A DNA stretch of 54,495 nucleotides, taken from contig DASSPH010000082.1 of assembly GCA_035699745.1 (NCBI GenBank), forward strand, positions 1-54,495, in the 5' to 3' direction. Numbering within the stretch: position 1 is the first letter of the stretch; each line of letters opens with the position of its first letter. Made by a program: the position numbers and the translations under genes. The DNA comes from Vicinamibacterales bacterium. Its GTDB lineage: Bacteria; Acidobacteriota; Vicinamibacteria; Vicinamibacterales; 2-12-FULL-66-21. The notes below the pieces were generated by a model that saw nothing but the letters and a program-made list of their open reading frames with translations, had not been told where the DNA came from and did no database searches. Shown piece after piece: positions 27,306-36,380 of this stretch.

Positions 27306-28505
27306 ATGATCGCGCGCCGCGCTCTCGGAAACGTGCTCATCGCCGCGCTGCTGGCCGGCGCCGTGCCGGCGTCGGCGCAGACCGCGGCCGATCTGTTCGA
27401 CGTCAACACCATCCAGGAGATCCGGCTGTCGGTGAACAGCCGCGACCTGCGCACGCTGCGCGAGCGGTTCGCGGAGAACGCCTACTACACCGCAGATCTG
27501 ACCTGGCGGAACATCCGCGTGCGGAACGTCGGCATCCGCTCGCGCGGCCTGGGCAGCCGCAACGGCACCAAGCTCGGCCTGCGGGTCGACATGGCGCACT
27601 ACACGACCGGCCAGACCCTGGTCGGTCTGTCGACGATCGTGCTCGACAACCTGTGGCAGGACGACGCGATGATCCGCGAGCGGCTCGCGTTCACGATGTT
27701 CGAGCGTCTCGGCGTGCCCGCGCCGCGCGAGTCGTTCTGCCGGCTCTACATCAACAACGAGTACCAGGGCCTGTACGCGGTCACCGAAGAGATCGACGGC
27801 GACTTCGCGCGCCGCGTCACCGGCGAGACCGACGGCACGATGTTCGAGTATCACTACGTCCGCGAGTGGCGCTTCGAGGATCTCGGCGACATCTCCGCCT
27901 ACAAACCGCTGTTCGAGCCGCGCACGCATCGGCTCGACGCCGACGGCGCGCTGTACACGCCGATCCAGAATCTCATCCGCGAGGTCAACGGGCCCGACGA
28001 CGCCGTCTGGCGCGAGCGCGTCGAGCAATACATCGATCTCAACCAGTTCGTCACGCACGCCGCGGTCGAATCGTTCATCGCCGAGAACGACGGGCTGCTC
28101 GGGTATGCCGGGATGAACAACTTCTATCTCTACCGGCAGCAGGGCACCAGCAAGCACCGTCTCTTCCCCTGGGACAAGGACAACGCCTTCCTGTTCATCG
28201 ACGGGCCGGTCGCGACCACCGACGCCAACGTGCTGTTCCGGCGCGCCATGGGCCATGCCGACCTGCGCGAGGTTTATCTGTCCACCGTGGAGCAGGCGGC
28301 GCGGATCGCCGCCGCCGACGGCTTCCTCGCCGCCGAGATCGAGCGGCTGGCGGCGCAGATCTTCGACGCCGCCCGCGCCGATACGCGCAAGCAGTTCTCG
28401 AACGAGCGGTTCGACGAAGCGGTGGAGTTCATGCGCCAGTTCGCCGCGCGGCGCCCCGCGCTCGTGCTCGACGAAGTCGCGCGGATCCGCCGCAGCGGGT
28501 TCTAG
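27306..28505 (+). CDS. CotH-family secreted protein kinase
   Basis: 399 aa from the ATG at 27306, preceded by GAGG and a signal peptide (residues 1-24, ending ASAQ). Family motifs are present: LSTIVLDNLWQDDAMIRERL with FCRLYINNEYQGLY and a following VTEEID (the conserved Gln-Gly-x-Tyr and Glu), and LFPWDKDNAF (the W-D-x-D motif). CotH proteins phosphorylate exported proteins. It follows the phosphatase and porin by 8 bp on the same strand. Its TAG shares four bases (CTAG) with the stop of the convergent gene. Confidence 0.9.
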   Translation: MIARRALGNVLIAALLAGAVPASAQTAADLFDVNTIQEIRLSVNSRDLRTLRERFAENAYYTADLTWRNIRVRNVGIRSRGLGSRNGTKLGLRVDMAHYTTGQTLVGLSTIVLDNLWQDDAMIRERLAFTMFERLGVPAPRESFCRLYINNEYQGLYAVTEEIDGDFARRVTGETDGTMFEYHYVREWRFEDLGDISAYKPLFEPRTHRLDADGALYTPIQNLIREVNGPDDAVWRERVEQYIDLNQFVTHAAVESFIAENDGLLGYAGMNNFYLYRQQGTSKHRLFPWDKDNAFLFIDGPVATTDANVLFRRAMGHADLREVYLSTVEQAARIAAADGFLAAEIERLAAQIFDAARADTRKQFSNERFDEAVEFMRQFAARRPALVLDEVARIRRSGF

Positions 28506-30793
28506 CGGCCGCCGGCGCCGCGATACCGCACGCCGAACTCGTCCCGCGGAAAGAGATCCTCGTTCAACCCCTCGGTTGGCGCCGTGTCGGCGCCGCTCAG
28601 CACTTGCGGAGGCGTATCCAGGTACCGCGCCAGCAGGGCGTTGATGTTCACGCCGGCGCGGAGGTAATGGTCCTGGACCGCTCGGGACGCCAGCCGCGCC
28701 CGGACCTTCGCGGCGTCGAACTCGATCGGCGCCGTGCTCCCGATCAGGATGTCGCCGAAGTTGAGCGCATGTGGAAACACCTGCACGAACGTGTCGACGA
28801 TCCGCGGCGTGGGCGCCCACGACACCGCGAGCCCGCCCGGCGACAGCCGCGATCGCACGAGCGTGAAGTAGCCGGTCGAATACAGATTGCCGGAATACGC
28901 GCTCGCCGGCCGAAGCGCGTCCGCTTCGATGATGTCGAAGGTGCGCCCGGCGTTCATCAGATACGCGCGTCCATCCCCGGCGACGTGTTCGATGCGCGGA
29001 TCCGACAGCAGCGCGGCGAGCCCGCCGTATTGCGTGCGGCGGTGCCATTCGGCCAGGGTCGTCAGCTGGGGACGAATGATCTCGATGCAGGTGATCCGCG
29101 TCAGTTCCTGGCGGCCGGCCACGGCATGGACGGTGTCCCCCGATCCGAGTCCGATCAGCGCCGCTTCGCGCGGCTGCGGGTGCACGAACGCCGGCAGCGC
29201 GCCGAGCACCGTATGAATGTCCCCGTAGGGAATCCAGCTCTGGCCGATGCCGTTGACGAAGACCACGGCGCTCCGGCCGTCCGCCTTCAGCGCCGACACG
29301 CCTGACGCATCCTCGCCGACGACCAGCCGCTGAGGCACCGTCCCATGGAGCCGCGCCCACAGGCGCGCGCCGCCCGGCAGGGCGGTCGCGAGGATCACAC
29401 CGGCGAGCCCGGCGCCTGCCGCCAGCACCGGCGTGACGCCGCGCCGCGGCAGCGACAGGACGGCGAGCGCCAGGAACATTCCGCCCGTCACCGCGAGCAT
29501 CCGCAGCGAGCCCGCCGACCCGAGATAGGTCAGCGCGATCCATCCAGTCAGCACCGCGCCGAGCGTGCTGCCGGCGATGTTCGCGAGCATCACGGTGCCG
29601 ACCAGGCGCCCGATATGCGCGAGGTCGGACACGACGATGCGCTGGATCAAGGGGAAGCTGGCGCCCATCGCCACGGTCGCCGGGCCGATCAGGATCGCGG
29701 GCATCAGCAGGTAGAGACGCACGAACTGCGCCCGGTCTCGCGCACTCTCGTTGCCGAAGAAGTTCGCGGCGGCGGCGGCCGCGTCGAACGGCTCGTAGCT
29801 CGCGAAGTAGGCCAGCAGCGCCGAGAGCGCCGGAGCCGTTCCGAGGCCGCTCGTGAGGGCGAGGATCGCCCCGCCCGCATAGAGCGCCACGAACGCCTGC
29901 AGCAGCAGGAAGGACAGCGCCGGACGCCGCACCCGCCGCAGCATCGCGCTTCCGATCGCGGCGCCCAGTCCCAGACCGGCAAGGTAGATCGCGAGCAGCG
30001 TGCCGAACGTGAACGCCGACGACTTGACCATCACGCCGAGCAGGCGGAACCACACGATCTCCAGCGACAGGGCCTGGAAGCCGGCGATGCCGTAGAGCAC
30101 GGCCCAGGTGCGGAACCCCCAGGGCGGCGGCTCCGGCGCAGGCGCGCCGCGCTCGGTCGAGGCGGCGGACGCGCGTGCTTCCGGCACGGCGGCCGCGCGC
30201 CGCCGCGTCAGCCCCAGCGCCGCGGCTGCGGCCAGCGCGTTCAGCGACGCCGCGATCCACAGGCTGCCGGCCAGGCCTGCGGATGGAAAGAGGATCCACG
30301 TGGTCGCGAATGCGCCGGTCGCGGCGCCGAGCGTGTTCAGCCCGTAGAGCACGCCGATACGCGCCGGCGCCCCAGCCAGCGTCGACGTCACCGCCCGTGC
30401 CAGCAGCGGCAGCGACATGCCCATCCAGAACGTCGGCCAGGCGAGCGCGCCGAACACGACGATCGCGACCGCGAGCGGACTGAGCGCGAGCCCGCCGAGC
30501 GTCAGATACATCCAGTCGTAGAACAGGTAGCGGCTCGCGGCGCCGAACAGCCCCACCGCCGCCTCCGCGGCGGCGAACAGCCACAGGCACTGCGCGCGGC
30601 TCAGCCGATCGGCGACGTGGCCGCCGGCGAGGCTGCCGGCGCCGAGGCCGGCCATGAACGCGCCCACGATCACCGTCGTCGAGTAGACGTCGGCGCCGAT
30701 CGGCAGGACCAGCATCCGCTGCCACACCACCTGGTAGACGAGCGCCGCGAATCCGGACAAGAAGAACGCGAGTGCGGCAAGTAGGATCGGCAT
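28502..30793 (-). CDS. Fused MFS-type membrane protein and spermidine synthase-like domain
   Basis: 763 aa from the ATG at 30793 (MPILLAALAFFLSGFAALVYQ); longer upstream ATGs would overlap the divergent gene. The N-terminal part (about 1-490) has 12-14 hydrophobic helices, including the early helix pair with FMAGLGAGSLAGG. The C-terminal part (about 500-763) is a Rossmann-type domain of the spermidine-synthase family (ALIGLGSGDTVHAVA, ITCIEII, VAGDGRAYL, FDIIEADALRP). Acidobacteriota carry many of these fusions; polyamine synthesis is unproven and they may modify or export a small molecule. Confidence 0.88.
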   Translation of the reverse strand: MPILLAALAFFLSGFAALVYQVVWQRMLVLPIGADVYSTTVIVGAFMAGLGAGSLAGGHVADRLSRAQCLWLFAAAEAAVGLFGAASRYLFYDWMYLTLGGLALSPLAVAIVVFGALAWPTFWMGMSLPLLARAVTSTLAGAPARIGVLYGLNTLGAATGAFATTWILFPSAGLAGSLWIAASLNALAAAAALGLTRRRAAAVPEARASAASTERGAPAPEPPPWGFRTWAVLYGIAGFQALSLEIVWFRLLGVMVKSSAFTFGTLLAIYLAGLGLGAAIGSAMLRRVRRPALSFLLLQAFVALYAGGAILALTSGLGTAPALSALLAYFASYEPFDAAAAAANFFGNESARDRAQFVRLYLLMPAILIGPATVAMGASFPLIQRIVVSDLAHIGRLVGTVMLANIAGSTLGAVLTGWIALTYLGSAGSLRMLAVTGGMFLALAVLSLPRRGVTPVLAAGAGLAGVILATALPGGARLWARLHGTVPQRLVVGEDASGVSALKADGRSAVVFVNGIGQSWIPYGDIHTVLGALPAFVHPQPREAALIGLGSGDTVHAVAGRQELTRITCIEIIRPQLTTLAEWHRRTQYGGLAALLSDPRIEHVAGDGRAYLMNAGRTFDIIEADALRPASAYSGNLYSTGYFTLVRSRLSPGGLAVSWAPTPRIVDTFVQVFPHALNFGDILIGSTAPIEFDAAKVRARLASRAVQDHYLRAGVNINALLARYLDTPPQVLSGADTAPTEGLNEDLFPRDEFGVRYRGAGGR

Positions 30794-30810
30794 GCGAGCG
30801 GCGCCTGACG

Positions 30811-30816
30811 ATTCTA
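30811..30816 (-). promoter_or_regulatory. -10 box (TAGAAT) of the MFS-fusion gene
   Basis: TAGAAT on the minus strand, 17 nt before the ATG at 30793, in the 37-bp space shared with the divergent YitT gene. Confidence 0.35.
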
Positions 30817-30819
30817 CGT

Positions 30820-30825
30820 TAGGAT
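30820..30825 (+). promoter_or_regulatory. -10-like box (TAGGAT) of the YitT gene
   Basis: TAGGAT ends 5 nt before the ATG at 30831. The embedded AGGA could instead serve as a Shine-Dalgarno sequence; the two readings cannot be separated by eye. Confidence 0.3.
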
Positions 30826-30830
30826 CCCGC

Positions 30831-31679
30831 ATGCATTCGCTGCGCCGGGAGGCCCTCAACACCGTGCTGATCGCCGGCGGCATCATGTCGGCGGCGATGG
30901 GGTTGAAGGGATTCCTGTTCCCCAGCAACTTCATCGACGGCGGCGTCACCGGCATCTCGATGCTGCTCTCCAAGGTGACGCGCGTGCCGCTGGCGTTGTG
31001 GCTGCCCATCGTCAACCTGCCGTTCGTGATCGTCGGCTACCGCCATCTCGGCGTCGCCTTCGCGGTGCGCAGCACGCTGGCGATCCTCGGGCTCGCCGCC
31101 GCGCTCGGCACGATCCAGTTCCCGGACGTGACCCACGATCACCTGTTGACCGCCGTGTTCGGTGGCGCATTCCTGGGCGCCGGCATCGGGCTGGCGGTGC
31201 GCGGCGGCGCGGTGCTCGACGGCACCGAGATCGCGGCGCTGTTGATCGGCAAGCGCAGCTCGATCCTGAAGGTCGGCGACGTGATCCTCGGGTTCAACGT
31301 CGTGCTGTTCATCGTCGCGATGAGCGTGCTCGGAGTGGAGCCGGCGCTCTATTCGATCCTCACCTACGTGTCGGCGGCGCGGACGGTGGACTTCATCCTG
31401 CACGGCATCGAGGAGTTCATCGCCGTGACGATCATGTCCGGCTCGCCGCAGCCGATCCGGGCGGCGATTCTCGACGAGATGGGGCGCGGCGTCACGATCT
31501 ACCGCGCCAGCGGCGGCAAGACCGGCGAAGATCGCGAGATCCTCTACTGCGTCGTCACCCGGCTGGAGATCGGCCGGGTCATGCGCATCGTCGAGTCGGT
31601 CGATCCCTCCGCGTTCGTGGTGCAGCACCCGCTCTCCGACGTGCGCGGCGGGGTGGTGCACCGCCACGCGATGCACTGA
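30831..31679 (+). CDS. YitT family membrane protein (DUF161/DUF2179)
   Basis: 282 aa from the ATG at 30831. Five or six helices make the YitT membrane domain (SAAMGLKGFLFPSNFIDGGV is the conserved first repeat; GAGIGLAVRGGAVLDGTEI the second). A C-terminal soluble DUF2179 domain runs from about 205 (RGVTIYRASGGKTGEDREI ... VVTRLEIGRV). The family is widespread and of unknown transport role. An ATG at 30792 in frame would add 13 residues but overlaps the divergent start. A large inverted repeat follows the gene. Confidence 0.9.
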   Translation: MHSLRREALNTVLIAGGIMSAAMGLKGFLFPSNFIDGGVTGISMLLSKVTRVPLALWLPIVNLPFVIVGYRHLGVAFAVRSTLAILGLAAALGTIQFPDVTHDHLLTAVFGGAFLGAGIGLAVRGGAVLDGTEIAALLIGKRSSILKVGDVILGFNVVLFIVAMSVLGVEPALYSILTYVSAARTVDFILHGIEEFIAVTIMSGSPQPIRAAILDEMGRGVTIYRASGGKTGEDREILYCVVTRLEIGRVMRIVESVDPSAFVVQHPLSDVRGGVVHRHAMH

Positions 31680-31684
31680 CACCA

Positions 31685-31854
31685 CGCGAATCCCTCGTCC
31701 CTGATCGCTGATCCCGGATCGCTCATCCCGAATCCTTGGATCCCGAATCCTGCATCACAAATCCGTCATTCGGGATCCGTCAACGCGGGATTCGAGGATT
31801 CGAGGATCCGCGATTCGGGATTCGGGATCAGGGATGAGGGATAAGGGATTCGCG
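31685..31854. repeat. 170-bp imperfect inverted repeat built from GATCCCT-type heptamers
   Basis: The two ends are an 11-bp perfect inverted match, CGCGAATCCCT (31685-31695) and AGGGATTCGCG (31844-31854). Each arm consists of 7-bp units of the form NATCCCN or its complement NGGGATN, and the arms pair imperfectly over about 65 bp each. It occupies most of the 238-bp gap between yitT-like and the next gene. It would form a long hairpin in RNA or a cruciform in DNA, and could also end transcription of yitT-like. Confidence 0.85.
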
Positions 31855-31917
31855 TGTGGGTTCGCGTTTGCAGTCCGCCCGCTACGCCCAGGCGTCTGAT
31901 CTGGCGAGGAGGCGGAC

Positions 31918-33768
31918 ATGCTTCGACTGACATTGATAGGCCTGCTGAGTGCGCTGCTGGCACAGGACGCGCCGCGTGCCGACGGATGGGTGGTGCTGCC
32001 CATCGAGGAGTACAAGGCGCTGCGGACGCGGGCGTTTCCGGTGCCGCCGGATCCGCCGCCGCCTCCACTCGACGCGGCGTTGACGCGGGTCGACTACGAC
32101 CTGCGCCTCACCGGCGATACCGTGAGCGGGCAGGCACGGCTCACCGTCGACGTGCTCAAGCAGGGCTGGGCGAGCATTCACGTGCCGTCCGGCATGCTGG
32201 TGCGAGACGCGCGCATCGACGGCAAGCCGACGGCGCTGGTGGAAGGCACGCCGCCGCGCGTGCTGATTTCGCGTCCCGGGCGCTCCACGCTGACGCTCGA
32301 CATCGTCGTGCCGCTGACCGCCGGCGCCGGTACGGAGTCGATCTCGTTGCCGGCCGCCTCGTCTGCGCTCTCGGCGGTGACGCTCGCGGTGCCGCGCACC
32401 GGCGTGGCGCTCACCGCGAGCGGCGGCTTCATTGCCGAACAGAGCGAAACGGGCAGCGGAAGCCGCTGGGTGGTCTACGGGAACCCGGGCAAGCCGCTGA
32501 CGTTCAGCTGGAAGCGGCGCGCCGACGATCGGCGCAGCGCGCTGCCGCTGCGGACGCGCGCGCGCGTGACGCAGCTGGTCTCGCTCGGCGAAGACGCCAC
32601 GCAGATCACGTCCAGCATTCAGTTCGAGATCACGCAAGGGCAGGCGCGCGAAGCCGCGATCGCGCTGCCCGGCGATCTGATCGTCAACCACGTGTCGGGC
32701 CCGACGCTGGCCGACTGGAACGTCGATCGCAACCGTCTCACCGTCACGTTTCTCGAGCCGGTCACCACGCAGACGTCGATCGTGATCGGCGCGGAAGTGA
32801 AGGCGCCGCGGCAGGGATCGATCGCGATTCCTCTCGTCCGCGTGCCGGCCGCCGAGCGCGAAACCGGCGGGGTCGCGATCGACGTCGTCGGCGCCGGAGA
32901 GATCGGCGACCGCGATCCGCGCGGCCTGGACGCCGCGGATCCCACGGATCTCGGCGACATCGTCGCCGGACGCGAGTCGCCGTCGATGGTCGCGTTCAAG
33001 TTCCATCCCCTGCCGGGATCCGGGGCGCGATCGCTCACCGTCGAGGTGACGCGATACGCCTCGAAGGCGGTGCTCGTCGCCAACGTCGAGGAAGCGCGCT
33101 ACGACGCGCTGCTCGGAGAAGACGGCAAGGTCCTGGTCCGCGCGCGCTACGCCGTCCGCAACAACCAGCGCAGCTTCCTGGCCGTCGCGCTCCCGGCGCA
33201 GTCGACGCTGTGGAGCGCCGCGCTCGCCGGACGTCCCGTCAGGCCCGGCATGGGGCCGAACGGCAGCGTGCTGCTGCCGTTGAAGAAGGGACGATCGAGC
33301 GAAGAGGCGCCGTCGTTCATCGTCGAACTGATGTACCTGCAGCGCGCGGCGTCATGGATCGAGCGCGGCGAGGCGCGTGTGACCCTGCCTGCGGTCGACC
33401 TGCCGGTGTCGCGCACCGGCCTGACGCTCCATCACTCGCCGCGGTATGCCGTCGAACCCCGTCCCGGATCGTTCCGCGTCGAGCCCGACACCGGCCCATG
33501 GGCCACGGTGTTCCATGCCGCCGGGGAACTGGCGGAGCCGACGGCCGTGACTCAGAAAGCCAGCGAGGCGGCCGCCGATCGCGCGGACGATCTGAGGCTG
33601 CTCGTCGATCGCTTCCGGAAGGAGGCCGGACGCACCGCGCCGGGGGTCATTCCCATCGCCATTACATTCCCGGCGCTCGGTCCATCCGTCTTTCTCGCCG
33701 CCGAGTTGACGCCGGAAATGCAGGCGCCCGCACTGGACGTGCGGTATCGCAAGACTGGAGGCCACTGA
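31918..33768 (+). CDS. Secreted beta-rich protein, tandem paralogue 1
   Basis: 616 aa, unrecognised family. A short signal peptide (1-16) is followed by VVLPIEEYKAL, a proline stretch (43-52), and the module AALTRVDYDLRLTGDTVSG...RLTVDVLKQGWASI. Long beta-rich repeats continue (LPLRTRARVTQLVSLGEDATQI). It aligns with the next protein over the first 170 residues at least (shared pattern: L-x-x-x-E-Y-x-x-L, A-A-L-x-R-x-D, R-L-x-x-x-V-L-x-x-G-x-A-S). AGGAGG precedes the ATG. Its stop overlaps the next start (TGATG). Likely periplasmic or surface. Confidence 0.72.
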   Translation: MLRLTLIGLLSALLAQDAPRADGWVVLPIEEYKALRTRAFPVPPDPPPPPLDAALTRVDYDLRLTGDTVSGQARLTVDVLKQGWASIHVPSGMLVRDARIDGKPTALVEGTPPRVLISRPGRSTLTLDIVVPLTAGAGTESISLPAASSALSAVTLAVPRTGVALTASGGFIAEQSETGSGSRWVVYGNPGKPLTFSWKRRADDRRSALPLRTRARVTQLVSLGEDATQITSSIQFEITQGQAREAAIALPGDLIVNHVSGPTLADWNVDRNRLTVTFLEPVTTQTSIVIGAEVKAPRQGSIAIPLVRVPAAERETGGVAIDVVGAGEIGDRDPRGLDAADPTDLGDIVAGRESPSMVAFKFHPLPGSGARSLTVEVTRYASKAVLVANVEEARYDALLGEDGKVLVRARYAVRNNQRSFLAVALPAQSTLWSAALAGRPVRPGMGPNGSVLLPLKKGRSSEEAPSFIVELMYLQRAASWIERGEARVTLPAVDLPVSRTGLTLHHSPRYAVEPRPGSFRVEPDTGPWATVFHAAGELAEPTAVTQKASEAAADRADDLRLLVDRFRKEAGRTAPGVIPIAITFPALGPSVFLAAELTPEMQAPALDVRYRKTGGH

Positions 33769-35963
33769 TGTACCGCGCCATCACGTTCGCGATGGCGGCC
33801 GTGACGGTCGCGGCTGCGGCGTTCGCTCAGACGCCGCCCGCCGGCGTACCCGGCACGGTGACGCTGACGCGCACCGAATACGATCGGCTCCTCGATCTGT
33901 CGACCCGCCGGCCCGGCGGGCCGGAGACCGCGCCGGTTTCAGCGGCGCTCGCGCGCGCCGACGTCCGCGCCCGCGTCGAAGGGACGACGGCGCGATCGAT
34001 GGTCCGGCTGGACGGCGAAGTGCTCCGCGCCGGCATCGCCAGTGTGCCGTTGATCAAGAACGCGACCGTGCTCGACGCGCGCCTCGACAACCGTCCGCTG
34101 CCGCTGGTGTCGCAGGGAGGCGCGCACGTCGGGCTCATCGCCGGCCCGGGGCCGTTCACGGCGACGCTCGAAATCGGCGCTCCGCTGGCGTTTCAGCCCG
34201 GGCGCGCGTCATTCCTGCTCCCGGCTCCGATGTCGGGCAGCGCCGTGGCGACGATCGACGTGCCCGGCGAGCAGGCGGACGTGCACCTGTCCAGCGGCCT
34301 GATTCTCGGCCGGCGCGCGACGAACGGCCGCACGATCGTCGACGCGACGCTCACGCCCGGCGTGACGACGGAAGTGTGGTGGTCGACGCACGACTATGCC
34401 GCGAGTGCAGGCGCCCGGGACCTCCGGATGCTCGCGGACGTGAAGTCCATCGTCAGCCTCGGCGACGCCGACATTCGCCTGATCTCGCTGGTCAACGTCA
34501 CCGTGGTGCAGGGGGAGCCCGAGCGGATCGCGGTGGCGATCCCGGCGGGATACGAGGTCACGAGCGCGACCGGTCCATCGCTGGAACGGACGGAGCCCGG
34601 CCAGGGAACGGTCACGCTTTTCGTCGCGGATCCCGGCTTGCGGCGGCACCAGTTCCTGATCAGCCTCGAGCGTCCGCATGGGGGCGGCTCGTTCAAGCTG
34701 GACACCGGACTTCCGACGATCGCGGCCGCGCAGCGTGAAACCGGCGAAGTCGCGATCGAGGGGCTCGGGCCCATGGAGGTGACGTCGCCCGAGATGCCGG
34801 GGCTGCGGCGTATCGACGTCCGCGAGCTGGACCCTGCATTGGCGTCGGTGGCGCGGCAATCGCTGCTCGCGGCGTACCGCTACCAGCGAGCCGCCGACGA
34901 ACCGGTCTCGCTCGCCCTCGACGTGCGGCGGTTCGCCGACGCGGCCGTGCTGTCGGCCGTCGCGGAACGCGGCGTCGCGACCACGCTGGTGACGCCGGAG
35001 GGGCGGGCGCTCACCGAGATCACGCTGTACCTGCGCAATCGCGCGCAGGCCTACATGAAGGTGTCGCTGCCGCCGGGCGCGGCGATCGTGTCGGCGGAAG
35101 TGGAAGGCGCGGCGGCCAGGCCCGCCGAAGGGATCGACGGGGCGCGTGTGCCGCTGCTGCGTCCGGGATTCCGGCCGTCCGGTCTCTACATCGTGTCGTT
35201 CGTCTACCAGCACTCGGGCGCGCCGTTCCTGAAGAAGGGGGACATGCGCATGGAACTGGCGAAGATGGACGTGCCGGTGAACGTTCTCGAGTGGGAGCTG
35301 TTCCTGCCCGATCGCTTCCGCGCCGATCGCTTCGCCGGGAACACGATCGCGCTCGCGCATCTGCCCGGCGGCGTCCTCGCGCCGGTGTCGGCGGCGGTCT
35401 CGATCTCGGGATCCGGCGGCGGCTCCGGCGGCGGCGTCGGCATGTCGTTCGCGATCGCGCCGCTGCCGCAGCCGGATCGCGGGCAGATGAACGGCCGAAT
35501 CGTCGACGAACGCGGCGCCGTGCTGCCGGGCGTCACGGTCGTCATCGAGGGGGCCGGTCAGAAACAGGAAGCGACGACGGCGAGTGATGGGTCGTTTCTG
35601 GTCACGGGTGTGCCGTCCGGCGCGATCACGGTCACCGCGGAACTGTCCGGGTTCGTCACCCAGCGCCGCGGGGTGCAGTTCGATCAGCACGGGGTGCAGT
35701 TGAACTTCGTGATGCGGCTGAGCGCGCTGTCCGAGACGGTCCAGGTGATGGCGGAGTCGGCGGCAGTGCAGTCGGGACGCCGCGACGAACGCCCGTCCGT
35801 CGTCCAGGCGCCGTCGGCGAACGTCCAGAACCTGCAGCGGCGCGCCGCCGGTGTGCTGCCGGTGCGAATGGACGTGCCGCGCTCGGGCACGTCGCACCGC
35901 TTCGTGCGGCCGCTGGTGATCGACGAGGCGACGACCGTCACGTTCCGCTACAAGCGCCGCTGA
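33768..35963 (+). CDS. Secreted beta-rich protein with CarboxypepD_reg domain, tandem paralogue 2
   Basis: 731 aa, starting on the previous stop codon. The signal peptide ends AAAFAQ (about 21). VTLTRTEYDRLLDL and AALARADVRARVEG align with the upstream protein, so the pair arose by duplication. Near the C-terminus, after a Gly/Ser-rich linker (about 545-560), a CarboxypepD_reg module appears (GRIVDERGAVLPGVTVVIEG, about 578-597, through LSGFVTQRRG), which the paralogue lacks. The end is rich in Arg. The function is unknown; the module is often found at the head of TonB receptors, yet no barrel follows here. Confidence 0.75.
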   Translation: MYRAITFAMAAVTVAAAAFAQTPPAGVPGTVTLTRTEYDRLLDLSTRRPGGPETAPVSAALARADVRARVEGTTARSMVRLDGEVLRAGIASVPLIKNATVLDARLDNRPLPLVSQGGAHVGLIAGPGPFTATLEIGAPLAFQPGRASFLLPAPMSGSAVATIDVPGEQADVHLSSGLILGRRATNGRTIVDATLTPGVTTEVWWSTHDYAASAGARDLRMLADVKSIVSLGDADIRLISLVNVTVVQGEPERIAVAIPAGYEVTSATGPSLERTEPGQGTVTLFVADPGLRRHQFLISLERPHGGGSFKLDTGLPTIAAAQRETGEVAIEGLGPMEVTSPEMPGLRRIDVRELDPALASVARQSLLAAYRYQRAADEPVSLALDVRRFADAAVLSAVAERGVATTLVTPEGRALTEITLYLRNRAQAYMKVSLPPGAAIVSAEVEGAAARPAEGIDGARVPLLRPGFRPSGLYIVSFVYQHSGAPFLKKGDMRMELAKMDVPVNVLEWELFLPDRFRADRFAGNTIALAHLPGGVLAPVSAAVSISGSGGGSGGGVGMSFAIAPLPQPDRGQMNGRIVDERGAVLPGVTVVIEGAGQKQEATTASDGSFLVTGVPSGAITVTAELSGFVTQRRGVQFDQHGVQLNFVMRLSALSETVQVMAESAAVQSGRRDERPSVVQAPSANVQNLQRRAAGVLPVRMDVPRSGTSHRFVRPLVIDEATTVTFRYKRR

Positions 35964-35976
35964 CGTCCCGGGTCCC

Positions 35977-36300
35977 GGTGCCAGGTCTGCGAACGGGCGC
36001 CGCCGGTGCCAGGTCTGTGCACCGACCCTCCGGTGCCAGGTCTGCACGCTGCCGCCTCCCGGTGTCAGGTCTGTCAATCGCCCTCGTGGTCCGGGTTCCC
36101 AGCCGGGTCCGTCTTCAGACCTGGCACCCGGTTGTGCCGGTTTGCAGACCTGACCCCTGCCGCGACGGTTTACAGACCTGGCACCCGATTGCGCCGGTTT
36201 ACAGACCTGGCACCCACTTCGCGCTGATTTGCAGACCTGACCCCTGTTGCGGCGGTTTACAGACCTGGCACCGATTGCGCCGGTTTGCAGACCTGGCCCC
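35977..36300. repeat. REP-like array: four GGTGCCAGGTCTG units then seven inverted units
   Basis: Four direct copies of GGTGYCAGGTCTG (35977, 36005, 36032, 36061) are followed by seven copies of the reverse complement CAGACCTGRCMCC (36116, 36145, 36173, 36202, 36232, 36260, 36288). Start-to-start spacing within each block is 27-30 bp; 55 bp separates the last direct start from the first inverted start. The inverted copies are usually preceded by CGGTTTR. The array fills most of the 417-bp gap between the paralogue pair and the ECF sigma gene. It has no coding sense and is not a CRISPR array. Confidence 0.9.
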
Positions 36301-36330
36301 CGGGCAGCCGGCACCCCGGGCAGCCGGCAG
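36297..36330. repeat. 16-bp tandem duplication next to the REP-like array
   Basis: Two copies of CCCCGGGCAGCCGGCA stand directly after the last REP-like unit, about 50 bp before the sigma-factor start. Confidence 0.6.
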
Positions 36331-36380
36331 TCAGGGTCACAAAAGGGGCGCCTCCTGCGTTATACCTCTGGACGGCTCGT

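Noticed and set aside
27261-30725. Long minus-strand frame of 1154 codons over the CotH and MFS-fusion genes
   Set aside because: Out of frame with two recognised families; composition is that of a GC shadow.
28502-31015. Longer start at 31015 for the MFS-spermidine synthase fusion
   Set aside because: The extra 74 residues are antisense to the YitT gene and lack membrane character; the ATG at 30793 gives the usual first helix.
31854-35963. Single 1369-codon plus-strand gene across the paralogue pair
   Set aside because: The first half is a shadow of paralogue 1; only the part from 33768 is the true paralogue 2.
35977-36300. CRISPR array
   Set aside because: The repeat is only 13 bp, the intervening 14-17 bp are too short and partly conserved, orientation flips, and no cas gene is near.
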